Shown: positions 7,390 through 15,766 of the stretch, one piece after another
How positions within the stretch are numbered: position 1 is the first letter of the stretch
How the letters are laid out: each line of letters opens with the position of its first letter
Source: Clostridium sp.
GTDB lineage: Bacteria > Bacillota > Clostridia > Lachnospirales > Lachnospiraceae
Assembly (NCBI GenBank): GCA_023667695.1
Contig: JAMOZY010000009.1
Location: forward strand, 64,135-103,546
Reading direction: 5' to 3'
Length of the DNA: 39,412 nucleotides
Notes under the pieces: generated by a model
What the model was told of the DNA's origin: nothing
Seen by the model: only the letters and a program-made list of their open reading frames with translations
Databases searched by the model: none
Position numbers and translations under genes: made by a program

Positions 7390-9974
7390 AACAGCTTTCT
7401 TTTCAGTATTCCACAGGAGACAAGCCGGCATTGGAACAGATTGATTTATCGGTACAGGCTGGTGAGTTTCTTATTTTGTGCGGAAGCTCCGGCAGCGGAA
7501 AGACGACTTTGCTCCGGCACATAAAGCCGGCTATCACCCCGCAGGGACAGCGCAGCGGCAGGATTTTATTTCATGGCAGTCCTCTCGCAGAAACAGCAGA
7601 ACGGGAACAGGCAGGCTGCATTGGCTATGTCAGTCAGAATCCGGATGACCAGCTTGTGACGGACCAGGTATGGCATGAATTGGCATTTGGACTGGAAAGC
7701 CTTGGCATGGACCATTCCACCATTCGCAAACGGGTAGCGGAAATGAGTCATTTTTTCGGTATTCAGGAATGGTTTCACAAGAAAACGGCAGAGCTTTCCG
7801 GTGGGCAGAAGCAGCTCTTAAATCTTGCCTCTGTTATGGTCGTGCAGCCGGAGGTTCTGCTGCTGGATGAACCGACCAGCCAGTTAGACCCTATTGCAGC
7901 GCTGGATTTTGCCGGGGTACTGCATCGCATCCATCAGGAATTGGGTACGACCATAATCATGACGGAGCATCATCTGGAGCATGTGCTTTCCTACAGCAGC
8001 CGTCTTGTGGTGCTAGAGCAGGGAAGGCTTCTACTGGATGGTACACCCTGGGAAACAGCAGAGGAAATGAGAAGACAGGGAATGAAGCTGTTTGCGGCTA
8101 TGCCGGCGCCGATGCGGATTTGGAATGCAATCGAGGACCGGATGACGGATTGCCCTATGAGCGTGCAGGAGGGCAGAGACTGGTTTGACGGTTTTTGGGA
8201 GAACCATCCCCTTCTTTCAGCGCGTCAGGAGGAAGAAACCGGAAAAGAACAGGAGAAAGCGGTCAGGAAACCGGAATCAGAAGCCGTCTGGGAAAAGCCG
8301 GAGAGGAAAGACTGCACTGTGGTAGTAAAGGATGTCTGGTTTCGATATGAAAAGAAAGGGACGGATATTCTGCAGGGGGTATCCCTTTGTGTCTGCCAGG
8401 GGGAGCTTTTGGCTGTGCTGGGTGGAAATGGAAGTGGAAAAACTACGATTTTATCCATCATAAATGGGGGGCAAAATCCATGGAGGGGAAAGGTTCTTTT
8501 TCCCAACGGAAGGAAACGGATGATTACTCTGCCGCAGAATCCCCAGTTGTTGTTTGTGGAGGATACGGTGCAGGGCGACTTAGCGTCCATGATGGAGTCC
8601 GACGGCTTTGGCAGAAAGACGCCGGATTCGCAGGAGATGCTTGCTTCTGTCATAGAGCTTTGCAAGCTGGAGGGTCTGCTGGAGCGTCATCCCTATGATT
8701 TGTCCGGAGGAGAGCAGCAGCGGCTGGCTCTGGCAAAGGTACTGCTGGCACAGCCGGAGATTTTACTGCTGGATGAACCGACGAAGGGACTGGATGCCGC
8801 ATATAAGGCAGTATTGGCAGGAATTCTAAAAAAATTGACCGGACAGGGCATTACGATTCTTATGGTAAGTCATGATATAGAGTTCTGTGCAGAGTATGCA
8901 GACCGCTGTGCATTGGTATTTGACGGACAGATGGCGGCAGAGGATACGCCGAAACGATTCTTCGCGGAAAACCATTTTTATACCACAGAGACAAACCGTA
9001 TGGTAAGGCATCATCTGCCTCAGGCAGTTACGGTGGAGGATGTGATTCAGGTATGTGGAGAAAAAGAGAATAGGGAAGCAGGACAGAATAAAGAAGAATC
9101 CGGCTCTGAGGATGATAGGAAAGGACAGCAGTCCGGAATGCAGAGTGAAATACTGCTAACAAAGGTTCGGGAAACGGAGCCGTTTATAAGTCTGGAGGGC
9201 AAAAAGCCATTTGTTGGAAATGAGGAACCAGAGGGCGCAGAAGCTCTGGCGGACAGGCAAAAAAGGAAAGGAATTCCCATGTCGGTGATATTGGGTCTTG
9301 CCGTATTATTATTGGGGATTCCTCTGACGATATTTGCAGGGATTTATTTTTTAAAGGATGAAAGGTATTGGTTTATTTCCCTGGTTATCCTGTTGGAATG
9401 CATGCTGCCTTTTTTTCTTTCCTATGAGAGCCGGAAGCCCTCTGCCAGGGCTCTGGTTCTCCTGTCGGTACTGTGTGGAATCGGAGTGGCAGGCAGGGTG
9501 GTATTCTACGCTCTGGCACAGGTCAAGCCGGTAACGGCAGTGACGATTGTTGCGGGAGCCGCCTTTGGAGGCGAGACCGGATTCCTGGTTGGGGCATTGA
9601 CTATGCTGGTATCCAATATGATATTTGGACAGGGGCCATGGACGCCCTGGCAGATGTTTGCTATGGGTCTGATTGGGTTTGGTTCCGGTCTGCTGTTCCA
9701 TGGAACGGATTTCGGGAGAATAAAAAAGAATTCCTTTTTGCTGCTCTTGTGCCTATATGGTTTTATCGCACCGGTTCTGTTATATGGGGGGATTATGAAT
9801 CCGGCGTCTGCGATTATGTCCGGTGTAGTTCCGGATTGGAAGCTGCTTTTCGTTTACTGGGGTTCCGGACTGCCCTTTGATTTGATTCACGGGGGGACGA
9901 CCTGCTTATTTCTTCTTCTGGGTGCAAGGCCCATGCTTCAGAAGCTGGAACGGGTGAAAATTAAGTTCGGATAA
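7371..9974 (+). CDS. ECF transporter fusion: two ABC ATPases plus S component
   Basis: The 867-aa product starts at the ATG at 7371 (AGGAG upstream, overlapping the T gene); the open frame further upstream is out-of-frame readthrough of the T gene. The first ABC domain (about 1-235) has Walker A GSSGSGKT at 38-45, signature LSGGQKQ and Walker B LLLDEPTSQLD. The second (about 315-545) has GGNGSGKT at 351-358, LSGGEQQR and LLLDEPTKGLD. A charged linker leads to a membrane domain (about 637-867) with several helices and an ECF S-component pattern, GAAFGGETGFLVGALTMLVS then WTPWQMFAMGLIGFGSG. Most ECF systems encode the S protein separately. A dedicated S fusion implies one substrate, and the upstream cobalamin riboswitch suggests a corrinoid. 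Confidence 0.85.
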   Translation: MEILRLEQLSFQYSTGDKPALEQIDLSVQAGEFLILCGSSGSGKTTLLRHIKPAITPQGQRSGRILFHGSPLAETAEREQAGCIGYVSQNPDDQLVTDQVWHELAFGLESLGMDHSTIRKRVAEMSHFFGIQEWFHKKTAELSGGQKQLLNLASVMVVQPEVLLLDEPTSQLDPIAALDFAGVLHRIHQELGTTIIMTEHHLEHVLSYSSRLVVLEQGRLLLDGTPWETAEEMRRQGMKLFAAMPAPMRIWNAIEDRMTDCPMSVQEGRDWFDGFWENHPLLSARQEEETGKEQEKAVRKPESEAVWEKPERKDCTVVVKDVWFRYEKKGTDILQGVSLCVCQGELLAVLGGNGSGKTTILSIINGGQNPWRGKVLFPNGRKRMITLPQNPQLLFVEDTVQGDLASMMESDGFGRKTPDSQEMLASVIELCKLEGLLERHPYDLSGGEQQRLALAKVLLAQPEILLLDEPTKGLDAAYKAVLAGILKKLTGQGITILMVSHDIEFCAEYADRCALVFDGQMAAEDTPKRFFAENHFYTTETNRMVRHHLPQAVTVEDVIQVCGEKENREAGQNKEESGSEDDRKGQQSGMQSEILLTKVRETEPFISLEGKKPFVGNEEPEGAEALADRQKRKGIPMSVILGLAVLLLGIPLTIFAGIYFLKDERYWFISLVILLECMLPFFLSYESRKPSARALVLLSVLCGIGVAGRVVFYALAQVKPVTAVTIVAGAAFGGETGFLVGALTMLVSNMIFGQGPWTPWQMFAMGLIGFGSGLLFHGTDFGRIKKNSFLLLLCLYGFIAPVLLYGGIMNPASAIMSGVVPDWKLLFVYWGSGLPFDLIHGGTTCLFLLLGARPMLQKLERVKIKFG

Positions 9975-10118
9975 TGGTTGCACCAGTTTCTCAATTGGTA
10001 TATGATGATATGACATAGCACTTCAACCAGTTCTATGGGATAGCGGAATGGCTGCGATATGATACGGCGATTGGCATATAGTATGTTTGCCTAAACAGAG
10101 AAATGGGAGTATAGGATT

Positions 10119-11327
10119 ATGACGAGGTTTTTGATTCGTACATTTATAAAGAATTATGAGGAAACGAAGAACAGGACGGTCCGGAGCGCCTATGGGAAAA
10201 TGGCGGGCTGGGTCGGAATTGTCTGCAATATACTTTTATTTGCCGGAAAGTTTTTAATCGGTCTGCTGTCTGGAAGCGTGTCGATTTCAGCAGACGCCAT
10301 TAACAATCTTTCCGATGCTTCTTCGAATATCATCAGTCTGCTGGGATTTAAAATGGGAAGCAAGCCGGCGGACCAGGACCATCCCTACGGACATGCAAGA
10401 TATGAGTATCTATCCGGTCTTTTGGTGGCGCTTATTATTCTGGTAATCGGGGTGGAGCTGTTGCAGACCAGTATTCAGAAGATACGGAATCCGGAGCCGG
10501 CAGAGTTCAACTGGATTTTTGTTGGGATTTTAGTGGGTTCGATTCTGGTGAAGCTGTGGATGGCGGTATTTAATCGTTCCATTGGCAGAGCCATTGAATC
10601 CGATGCCTTGCTTGCCACAGCCGCAGACAGCCGGAATGATGTAATCAGTACCGGAGCAGTTTTGATAGCAGCGCTTTTATCCCATTACACCAGCCTGGAT
10701 TTGGATGGCTGGATGGGTGTGGCGGTTGCCCTGTTTATTCTGTATAGCGGTGTAGGACTGGTGAAGGATACCTTAGACCCCCTCCTTGGGAAAGCCCCGT
10801 CTCCGGCGTTGGTAGAAATGATTCAGAACCGGGTCATGTCTTATGATGGAGTTTTGGGAACCCATGACCTGATGGTACATGATTATGGTCCCGGACGGCT
10901 GTTTGCCAGTGTACATGTAGAAATGGCAGCAGAGGAAGATGTACTGAAATGCCATGACATTATTGATACCATTGAAAAAGACTTTCTGGAAAAAGAAAAT
11001 CTGAATATGGTAATTCACTTTGACCCCATTGTAACCAGTGATGCAGTAGTGGGAGATATGAGAAGGTGGCTGAGTGAAAGGGTAAAACAGATTGATGAAC
11101 GGATAACCATTCATGATTTGCGGATGGTTCCGGGGGAAAGCCATACGAATATGATATTTGACTGTGTCGTGCCGCAGGAATTTTCATTGACGGATTCCGA
11201 AGTAAAGCACAGGATACGGGAGCTGGTAACGGCGGAATACCCGGGCTTTCATTGCGTGATTACGATAGATAAAAGCTATGCGGCAATTCCTCATTCGAAA
11301 GAGCAGGAGCTGGAAGACAGGGAATGA
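10119..11327 (+). CDS. Cation diffusion facilitator family metal exporter
   Basis: This 402-aa protein is expected to export a divalent metal in exchange for protons. About six membrane helices span 30-225, followed by a CDF cytoplasmic domain (about 230-305) and an extra C-terminal extension to 402. The transport-site positions read SADAINNLSDASSN in TM2 (D59, N63) and ATAADSRNDVIS in TM5 (a D-x3-D pair). These differ from the H-x3-D motif of zinc-selective members and fit manganese- or iron-type CDFs better. The cytoplasmic domain has a DHPYGHARYEYL loop and HDLMVHDYGPGR. It opens a run of metal-homeostasis genes. Substrate is inferred from motif only. Confidence 0.9.
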   Translation: MTRFLIRTFIKNYEETKNRTVRSAYGKMAGWVGIVCNILLFAGKFLIGLLSGSVSISADAINNLSDASSNIISLLGFKMGSKPADQDHPYGHARYEYLSGLLVALIILVIGVELLQTSIQKIRNPEPAEFNWIFVGILVGSILVKLWMAVFNRSIGRAIESDALLATAADSRNDVISTGAVLIAALLSHYTSLDLDGWMGVAVALFILYSGVGLVKDTLDPLLGKAPSPALVEMIQNRVMSYDGVLGTHDLMVHDYGPGRLFASVHVEMAAEEDVLKCHDIIDTIEKDFLEKENLNMVIHFDPIVTSDAVVGDMRRWLSERVKQIDERITIHDLRMVPGESHTNMIFDCVVPQEFSLTDSEVKHRIRELVTAEYPGFHCVITIDKSYAAIPHSKEQELEDRE

Positions 11328-11360
11328 TAGGCAGATAAAGGGAAATAGGAGATACAAGCG

Positions 11361-12014
11361 ATGGCAAAAGAGACCATTCTTTTTGATATGGACGGTACGT
11401 TATTGGATACGGAGAAGTATTATCGCCGGTTCTGGAAACAGGCAGCGGCGGACTGCGGCTTTTGTATGACGGATGAACAGGCGCTTTCCATGCGCAGTCT
11501 GGGGCGGCCCTTTGCCATGGAGCGAATCCGGGAATATTTTGGACCGGAAGCAGATTATGCCCGAATTCGAAACCGCCGGATGGAGCTGATGAATGCAGTG
11601 CTGCAGCAGGAGGGAATTCCCTTGAAGCCCTATGCGAAGGAGATGCTGGAGGTGCTGCAGCAGCGGGGACACCGTCTGGCGGTTGCAACGGCAACGGATT
11701 TGCAAAGAACGGAGGCCTATCTGAAGGAAACCGGACTGTTTTCTTATTTTCATCACATTATCTGTGCCACTATGGTGGAACGTGGCAAGCCGGCGCCGGA
11801 TATTTACCTCTATGCCTGTCAGGTTCTGGGTGTCCGGCCGGAGGCGGCATATGCAGTAGAGGATTCCCCTAATGGAGTACGGTCTGCCTGGCAGGCAGGA
11901 TGCAGGGTAATCTTGGTACCGGACCAGACCCAGCCGGATGAGGAACTAAAGAAGCTGTTATTTGGCACAGCAGCGAGCTTAAAGGAGTTATTGGATTATG
12001 AATGCCTGCAGTGA
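11361..12014 (+). CDS. HAD-family hydrolase (beta-phosphoglucomutase/phosphatase-like)
   Basis: This 217-aa cytosolic haloacid-dehalogenase-fold enzyme has motif I DMDGT with nucleophile D9 and acid D11. Motif II is VATATD, motif III lysine is in GKPAPDIYLYA, and motif IV is VEDSPNGV. The helical cap between motif I and II (about 15-85) is the C1 type of the PGM/phosphatase subfamily. It starts 33 nt after the CDF gene and is probably co-transcribed, with an A/G-rich ribosome site (ATAGGAG). The substrate cannot be told from sequence. Its stop lies 6 nt from the convergent EamA gene. Confidence 0.88.
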   Translation: MAKETILFDMDGTLLDTEKYYRRFWKQAAADCGFCMTDEQALSMRSLGRPFAMERIREYFGPEADYARIRNRRMELMNAVLQQEGIPLKPYAKEMLEVLQQRGHRLAVATATDLQRTEAYLKETGLFSYFHHIICATMVERGKPAPDIYLYACQVLGVRPEAAYAVEDSPNGVRSAWQAGCRVILVPDQTQPDEELKKLLFGTAASLKELLDYECLQ

Positions 12015-12020
12015 TGGCAT

Positions 12021-12887
12021 TTACTGGAAAATGGCGAGTGCCAGTGTTGATAATGTCATAAGGAATAGCCCGGCAAGGGCTTTTTTACTTAATTTTTCAT
12101 GAAAGACGAAAAAGGAAAACAGTACCGTTATCCATATACTCATTTTATCAATGGGAACGACTATGCTGACAATCCCATTTTGAATCGCATAATAATAGCA
12201 GAGCCAGGAGCTTCCGGTTGCAAGTCCGGAAAATAGGATAAAAAGTAGCTCTTTTTGGTCGGTTTTCCTTATCTGACTGCCCTTGCCCTTCATAAAAACG
12301 ATTGCCCAAGCCATGATAAGTACAACGCTGGTACGCAATGCAGTACCGAGATTGGATTCTAAATCACGCATGCCTATTTTTGCAAGAATCGATGTTAGCG
12401 CTGCAAATATAGCGGAGAAAATAGCGTAAGGCATCCATTTTCCGTATGTTTCTTGTTTTTCCACCGGTTTTTTTTCCACCATCAGAAGAATGCCAATAGC
12501 AAGCACTACCGTACAGCAAAGCTTTACTATGAGATGCTCTGTTTCTCCAAAAAAGATGATTGCAAGGAGAATGGATAGGATTGTACTGGATTTATCAATG
12601 GGAACCACCTTGTTTATATCTCCCAGGGAAAGTGCTTTAAAATAACAAATCCAGGATGTACCAGTTGCAAGTCCGGATAGGATAAGAAAAAGAGCGGATT
12701 CCATTCTGATTTCTGTAATTTGTTTATAAGAACCTACAAAAAATACCATCGCCCATGAGAATAGTAAAACTACAAAGGTTCGTATGGCGGTAGCCACATC
12801 TGAATCGGTCTTTTTAATTCCACATTTTGCAAGAATCGAAGTCAGTCCTGCAAAAAAGGCAGATAAAACAGCCATGATTAGCCACAT
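12021..12887 (-). CDS. EamA/DMT-superfamily permease
   Basis: This 288-aa protein has ten predicted membrane helices in two homologous halves, the EamA architecture. The halves keep matching segments: SGLATGTSWICYFKAL and SGLATGSSWLCYYYAI, then KVVPIDKSS and IVVPIDKMS. The start sits after AGGAGGTG with ideal spacing. Members of the drug/metabolite transporter superfamily move amino acids, metabolites or toxic compounds; the cargo here is unknown. It is transcribed toward the HAD gene and away from the ArsR operon, so it may have its own promoter in the 180-nt divergent gap. Confidence 0.85.
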   Translation of the reverse strand: MWLIMAVLSAFFAGLTSILAKCGIKKTDSDVATAIRTFVVLLFSWAMVFFVGSYKQITEIRMESALFLILSGLATGTSWICYFKALSLGDINKVVPIDKSSTILSILLAIIFFGETEHLIVKLCCTVVLAIGILLMVEKKPVEKQETYGKWMPYAIFSAIFAALTSILAKIGMRDLESNLGTALRTSVVLIMAWAIVFMKGKGSQIRKTDQKELLFILFSGLATGSSWLCYYYAIQNGIVSIVVPIDKMSIWITVLFSFFVFHEKLSKKALAGLFLMTLSTLALAIFQ

Positions 12888-13000
12888 ATCGGCACCTCCT
12901 GTTAGGCTTCATTATAGTTCTTATCAAGTTCTATGGCAAGTTGCTTCAAAACCTTCCAGTTATTTATATTTACATCCTTTGAAATTTTCAAGAAATCCTC

Positions 13001-13049
13001 TTGACAAGGGAATACATATGAGTTATTATTCATATGAACAGATGAACAT
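13001..13049 (+). promoter_or_regulatory. Promoter with overlapping ArsR-type operator
   Basis: TTGACA at 13001-13006 and TATTAT at 13024-13029 are separated by 17 nt, a near-consensus housekeeping promoter. An inverted repeat, CATATGA (13015-13021) and TCATATG (13030-13036), brackets the -10 box, and a further CATAT follows near 13045. CATATGAAC-like half-sites resemble operators of zinc/cadmium-type ArsR/SmtB repressors. The regulator gene downstream probably binds here and represses itself with the metal ATPase. Confidence 0.75.
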
Positions 13050-13107
13050 ATTAAAAATAAAGGAATAAGTGAAGAAGAAACAAAGAACCTCAGGAAAGGA
13101 GCGGTTT

Positions 13108-13452
13108 ATGGAAAAAGAGAAACAGACAGAAGCGTCAGATGAGGTTTTGGAAAAGCTGGCTGGCAGCCAGCCTCCGGATGAAATCCTGTATGAACTGGCA
13201 GAGCTGTTTAAGGTGTTTGGGGATTCTACCAGAATCCGTATCTTGTACGTGTTATTTGAAAACGAACTATGTGTCGGCGATATTGCCGAGCTGCTGCATA
13301 TGAGTCAGTCCTCCGTCAGCCACCAGCTCCGGATATTGAAGGATGCCAAGCTGGTGAGGTTCCGGCGGGAGGGAAAGAGTATTTATTATGCACTGGATGA
13401 TGAGCATGTATATCATATCATGGAAATGGGTATGGAGCATGTGGAAGAATAA
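13108..13452 (+). CDS. ArsR/SmtB-family metal-responsive repressor
   Basis: This 114-aa winged-helix repressor starts at the ATG at 13108 with AAGGAG 7 nt upstream; an in-frame GTG at 13069 is possible but lacks a good site. The core has ALAELFKVFGDSTR-like helix 1, ELCVGDIAELL, the recognition helix SQSSVSHQLRILKDAKLV and the wing RREGKSIYYALDDEH. The C-terminal helix has D/H residues (DDEHVYHIMEMGMEH) in the place where SmtB/CzrA proteins bind Zn at alpha5. Helix 3 has ELCVGDIAE with only one Cys, arguing against the thiolate alpha3 arsenic or CadC site. It heads an operon with a metal chaperone and P1B ATPase and probably senses Zn, Cd or Co. Confidence 0.9.
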   Translation: MEKEKQTEASDEVLEKLAGSQPPDEILYELAELFKVFGDSTRIRILYVLFENELCVGDIAELLHMSQSSVSHQLRILKDAKLVRFRREGKSIYYALDDEHVYHIMEMGMEHVEE

Positions 13453-13485
13453 GAAGAATAAGAAGAATAGAAAGGAGCTTGTGTT

Positions 13486-13704
13486 ATGAAAAAGACATAT
13501 AAGATTGAAGTAGATTGTGCAAACTGTGCTTTGAAGATGGAGGAGGCTGCAAAGAAAACAACTGGAATTGCAGATGCTACCGTCAGCTTTATGAGTCAGA
13601 AGATGAATGTGGTATTTGAAGAGGATGCAGATGTAGATGCCGTTATGAAGGCTGTAACCAAGGCATGTAAAAAGGTAGAGCCGGATTGTGAGATATTTTT
13701 ATAG
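13486..13704 (+). CDS. Heavy-metal-associated (HMA) domain protein
   Basis: This 72-aa free-standing HMA domain has the beta-alpha-beta-beta-alpha-beta fold pattern. Its metal site is DCANCA (C13-x2-C16) near the N-terminus. The Asp just before the first Cys is typical of Zn/Cd/Pb-type HMA domains, whereas Cu chaperones have Met/Gly-Met-x-Cys. The adjacent P-type ATPase lacks its own N-terminal HMA domain, so this protein looks like the detached metal-delivery domain of the pump. AAAGGAG stands before the ATG, and the ATPase gene begins 9 nt after the stop. Confidence 0.9.
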   Translation: MKKTYKIEVDCANCALKMEEAAKKTTGIADATVSFMSQKMNVVFEEDADVDAVMKAVTKACKKVEPDCEIFL

Positions 13705-13713
13705 GAGAGCAGT

Positions 13714-15612
13714 ATGACTAAAAAGCAGAAAAAGGTTTTATATCGTATTATTATCTCTGCAGTTCTGTTGGCAGGAATTATGATCCTTACCCATTTTGTA
13801 GAGTGGAACCGTTGGATTCAGTTGGGCTTATATCTGGTTCCATACATAATTATCGGATATGATATTCTGCGGAAAGCGGCACTGGGAGTGTATCACAGAG
13901 AATTGTTTGATGAAAATTTCCTGATGGCAGTCGCGACGGTAGGCGCTATGTCTCTTGCGGTATGGAAGGGCGAAGAGTTTGCCGAGGGCGTGGCAGTTAT
14001 GTTGTTTTACCAGATTGGGGAGCTGTTTCAGTCCTATGCAGTTGGAAAAAGCCGGAAAAGCATTACGGATTTGATGGATATCCGCCCGGACTTTGCCAAT
14101 ATTGAAGGAGAACACGGCTTGGAGCAGGTAGCCCCGGAGGAGGTAGCAGTGGGAACTGTCATTGTTGTCCAGCCGGGAGAACGGGTACCCATTGACGGAC
14201 GGATTGTGGAAGGCACCACAACCTTGAATACCAGTGCCTTAACTGGAGAAAGTCTGCCACGGGAGTGTAAGACCGGAGATGAGGTCATTAGTGGCTGTGT
14301 CAATATCAGTGGTCTGATTCGGATAGAAACCACGAAGGAATTTGGAGATTCTACAGTGGCTAAGATACTGGATTTGGTGGAAAATTCCAGCATGAAGAAA
14401 TCCCATTCCGAGAACTTTATTACAAAGTTTGCAAGAATTTATACACCGGTAGTATGCTATAGCGCTTTGGCATTGGCGCTTCTGCCTCCATTGTTCCGGC
14501 TTCTGATTCTTCATCAGCCGGCATCCTGGGGCAGTTGGATTTCCAGCGCATTGACCTTTTTGGTTATCAGTTGTCCTTGCGCTCTTGTGATTTCAGTACC
14601 CCTTAGCTTTTTTGGAGGTATTGGCGGGGCCTCTGCCAGGGGAATTCTGGTAAAGGGTTCCAGTTATCTGGAGACCTTGTCGAAGGTACGGTACATGGTT
14701 TTTGATAAAACCGGTACGTTAACCAAAGGTGTCTTTCAGGTAACGGATATCTGTCCGGCCGGGGATTTGAAGAAGGAGGAGCTGCTTTATTATGCCGCTC
14801 ATGCAGAAAGCTATTCGAACCATCCCATCAGCCGCAGTCTGAAGGAAGCTTATGGAAAGGAAATTGACAACCAGCTGCTGTCACAGGTGACAGAGCTTGG
14901 CGGACATGGAGTGACAGCCAGCATTGATGGAATTCCGGTAGCGGCAGGGAACGGGAAGCTGATGGAGCAGCTTCAGTTGGTTTATACGGAGCCGGAACAG
15001 GTTGGTACGATTGTACACATTGCGGTTAACCATCAGTATGCAGGATATATTTTGATTAATGATGTGATAAAGGAACATTCCAAGGAAGCCATTGCCGGAC
15101 TGAAAGCAGCAGGAATCAAGAAGAATATCATGTTGACCGGTGACAGTCGGCGTGTTGCGGAAGCGGTAGGAGCAGACCTGGGCGTAGATGAAGTATATAG
15201 TGAACTGCTTCCGGCAGATAAGGTGGAGCAGGTGGAGCATCTGCTTGCCCAAAAGGGTGAGAAGGAAAAGCTTGCCTTTGTAGGAGATGGAATTAATGAT
15301 GCACCGGTTCTTTCCCGGGCGGATATTGGTATTGCCATGGGCGCCTTCGGCTCGGATGCAGCCATCGAAGCTGCGGATATAGTACTGATGGATGATGATC
15401 CGATTAAGATTGCATTAGCCATGAAGATATCCAGAAAGACCTTACGGATTGTATACGAAAATATTGTATTTGCACTGGTAATCAAGGCAGTCTGTCTGGT
15501 ATTAAGTCCGTTGAATCTGGTTAATATGTGGATGGCAATCTTTGCGGATGTAGGCGTTATGGTGATTGCGGTTATCAATGCCACCCGCGCCTTAAGCACG
15601 AAAAGGCTGTAG
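13714..15612 (+). CDS. P1B-type Zn/Cd/Pb-translocating ATPase
   Basis: This 632-aa heavy-metal pump uses ATP to export soft divalent cations. Landmarks are two N-terminal helices, an actuator domain with LTGES, the membrane metal site C287-P-C289 (SCPCALVIS), phosphorylation site DKTGTLT at D331, the nucleotide-site SNHPIS, the hinge GDGINDAPVLS and two last helices with a DVGVMVIAVINATR segment. The N-terminal HMA domain usual for CadA/ZntA is absent and is encoded as the separate gene just upstream. The CPC plus the C-terminal Asp helix favours Zn/Cd/Pb over Cu. Control by the operon's ArsR protein is expected. Confidence 0.92.
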   Translation: MTKKQKKVLYRIIISAVLLAGIMILTHFVEWNRWIQLGLYLVPYIIIGYDILRKAALGVYHRELFDENFLMAVATVGAMSLAVWKGEEFAEGVAVMLFYQIGELFQSYAVGKSRKSITDLMDIRPDFANIEGEHGLEQVAPEEVAVGTVIVVQPGERVPIDGRIVEGTTTLNTSALTGESLPRECKTGDEVISGCVNISGLIRIETTKEFGDSTVAKILDLVENSSMKKSHSENFITKFARIYTPVVCYSALALALLPPLFRLLILHQPASWGSWISSALTFLVISCPCALVISVPLSFFGGIGGASARGILVKGSSYLETLSKVRYMVFDKTGTLTKGVFQVTDICPAGDLKKEELLYYAAHAESYSNHPISRSLKEAYGKEIDNQLLSQVTELGGHGVTASIDGIPVAAGNGKLMEQLQLVYTEPEQVGTIVHIAVNHQYAGYILINDVIKEHSKEAIAGLKAAGIKKNIMLTGDSRRVAEAVGADLGVDEVYSELLPADKVEQVEHLLAQKGEKEKLAFVGDGINDAPVLSRADIGIAMGAFGSDAAIEAADIVLMDDDPIKIALAMKISRKTLRIVYENIVFALVIKAVCLVLSPLNLVNMWMAIFADVGVMVIAVINATRALSTKRL

Positions 15613-15766
15613 AAAGTCCTTTACATTTCCGGGATTTATGGTTATTCTATCAAATGATGATACATTTGAAGGGCAGCAGTTTGCCAGTGTAATATATAGT
15701 TAGCAAATATATATTCTGGTGACTTATGAATGGACATGGCGGAACGGCTGCTTTGGAGGAATTAGA

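Noticed and set aside
6784-7431. 215-aa minus-strand open frame
   Set aside because: It lies opposite the well-supported ECF T gene and has a biased, non-protein-like composition.
15613-15766. Possible yybP-ykoY manganese riboswitch before mntP
   Set aside because: The conserved loops of that class could not be found; only AT-rich sequence and a weak TTTGC...GCAAA pair are present.
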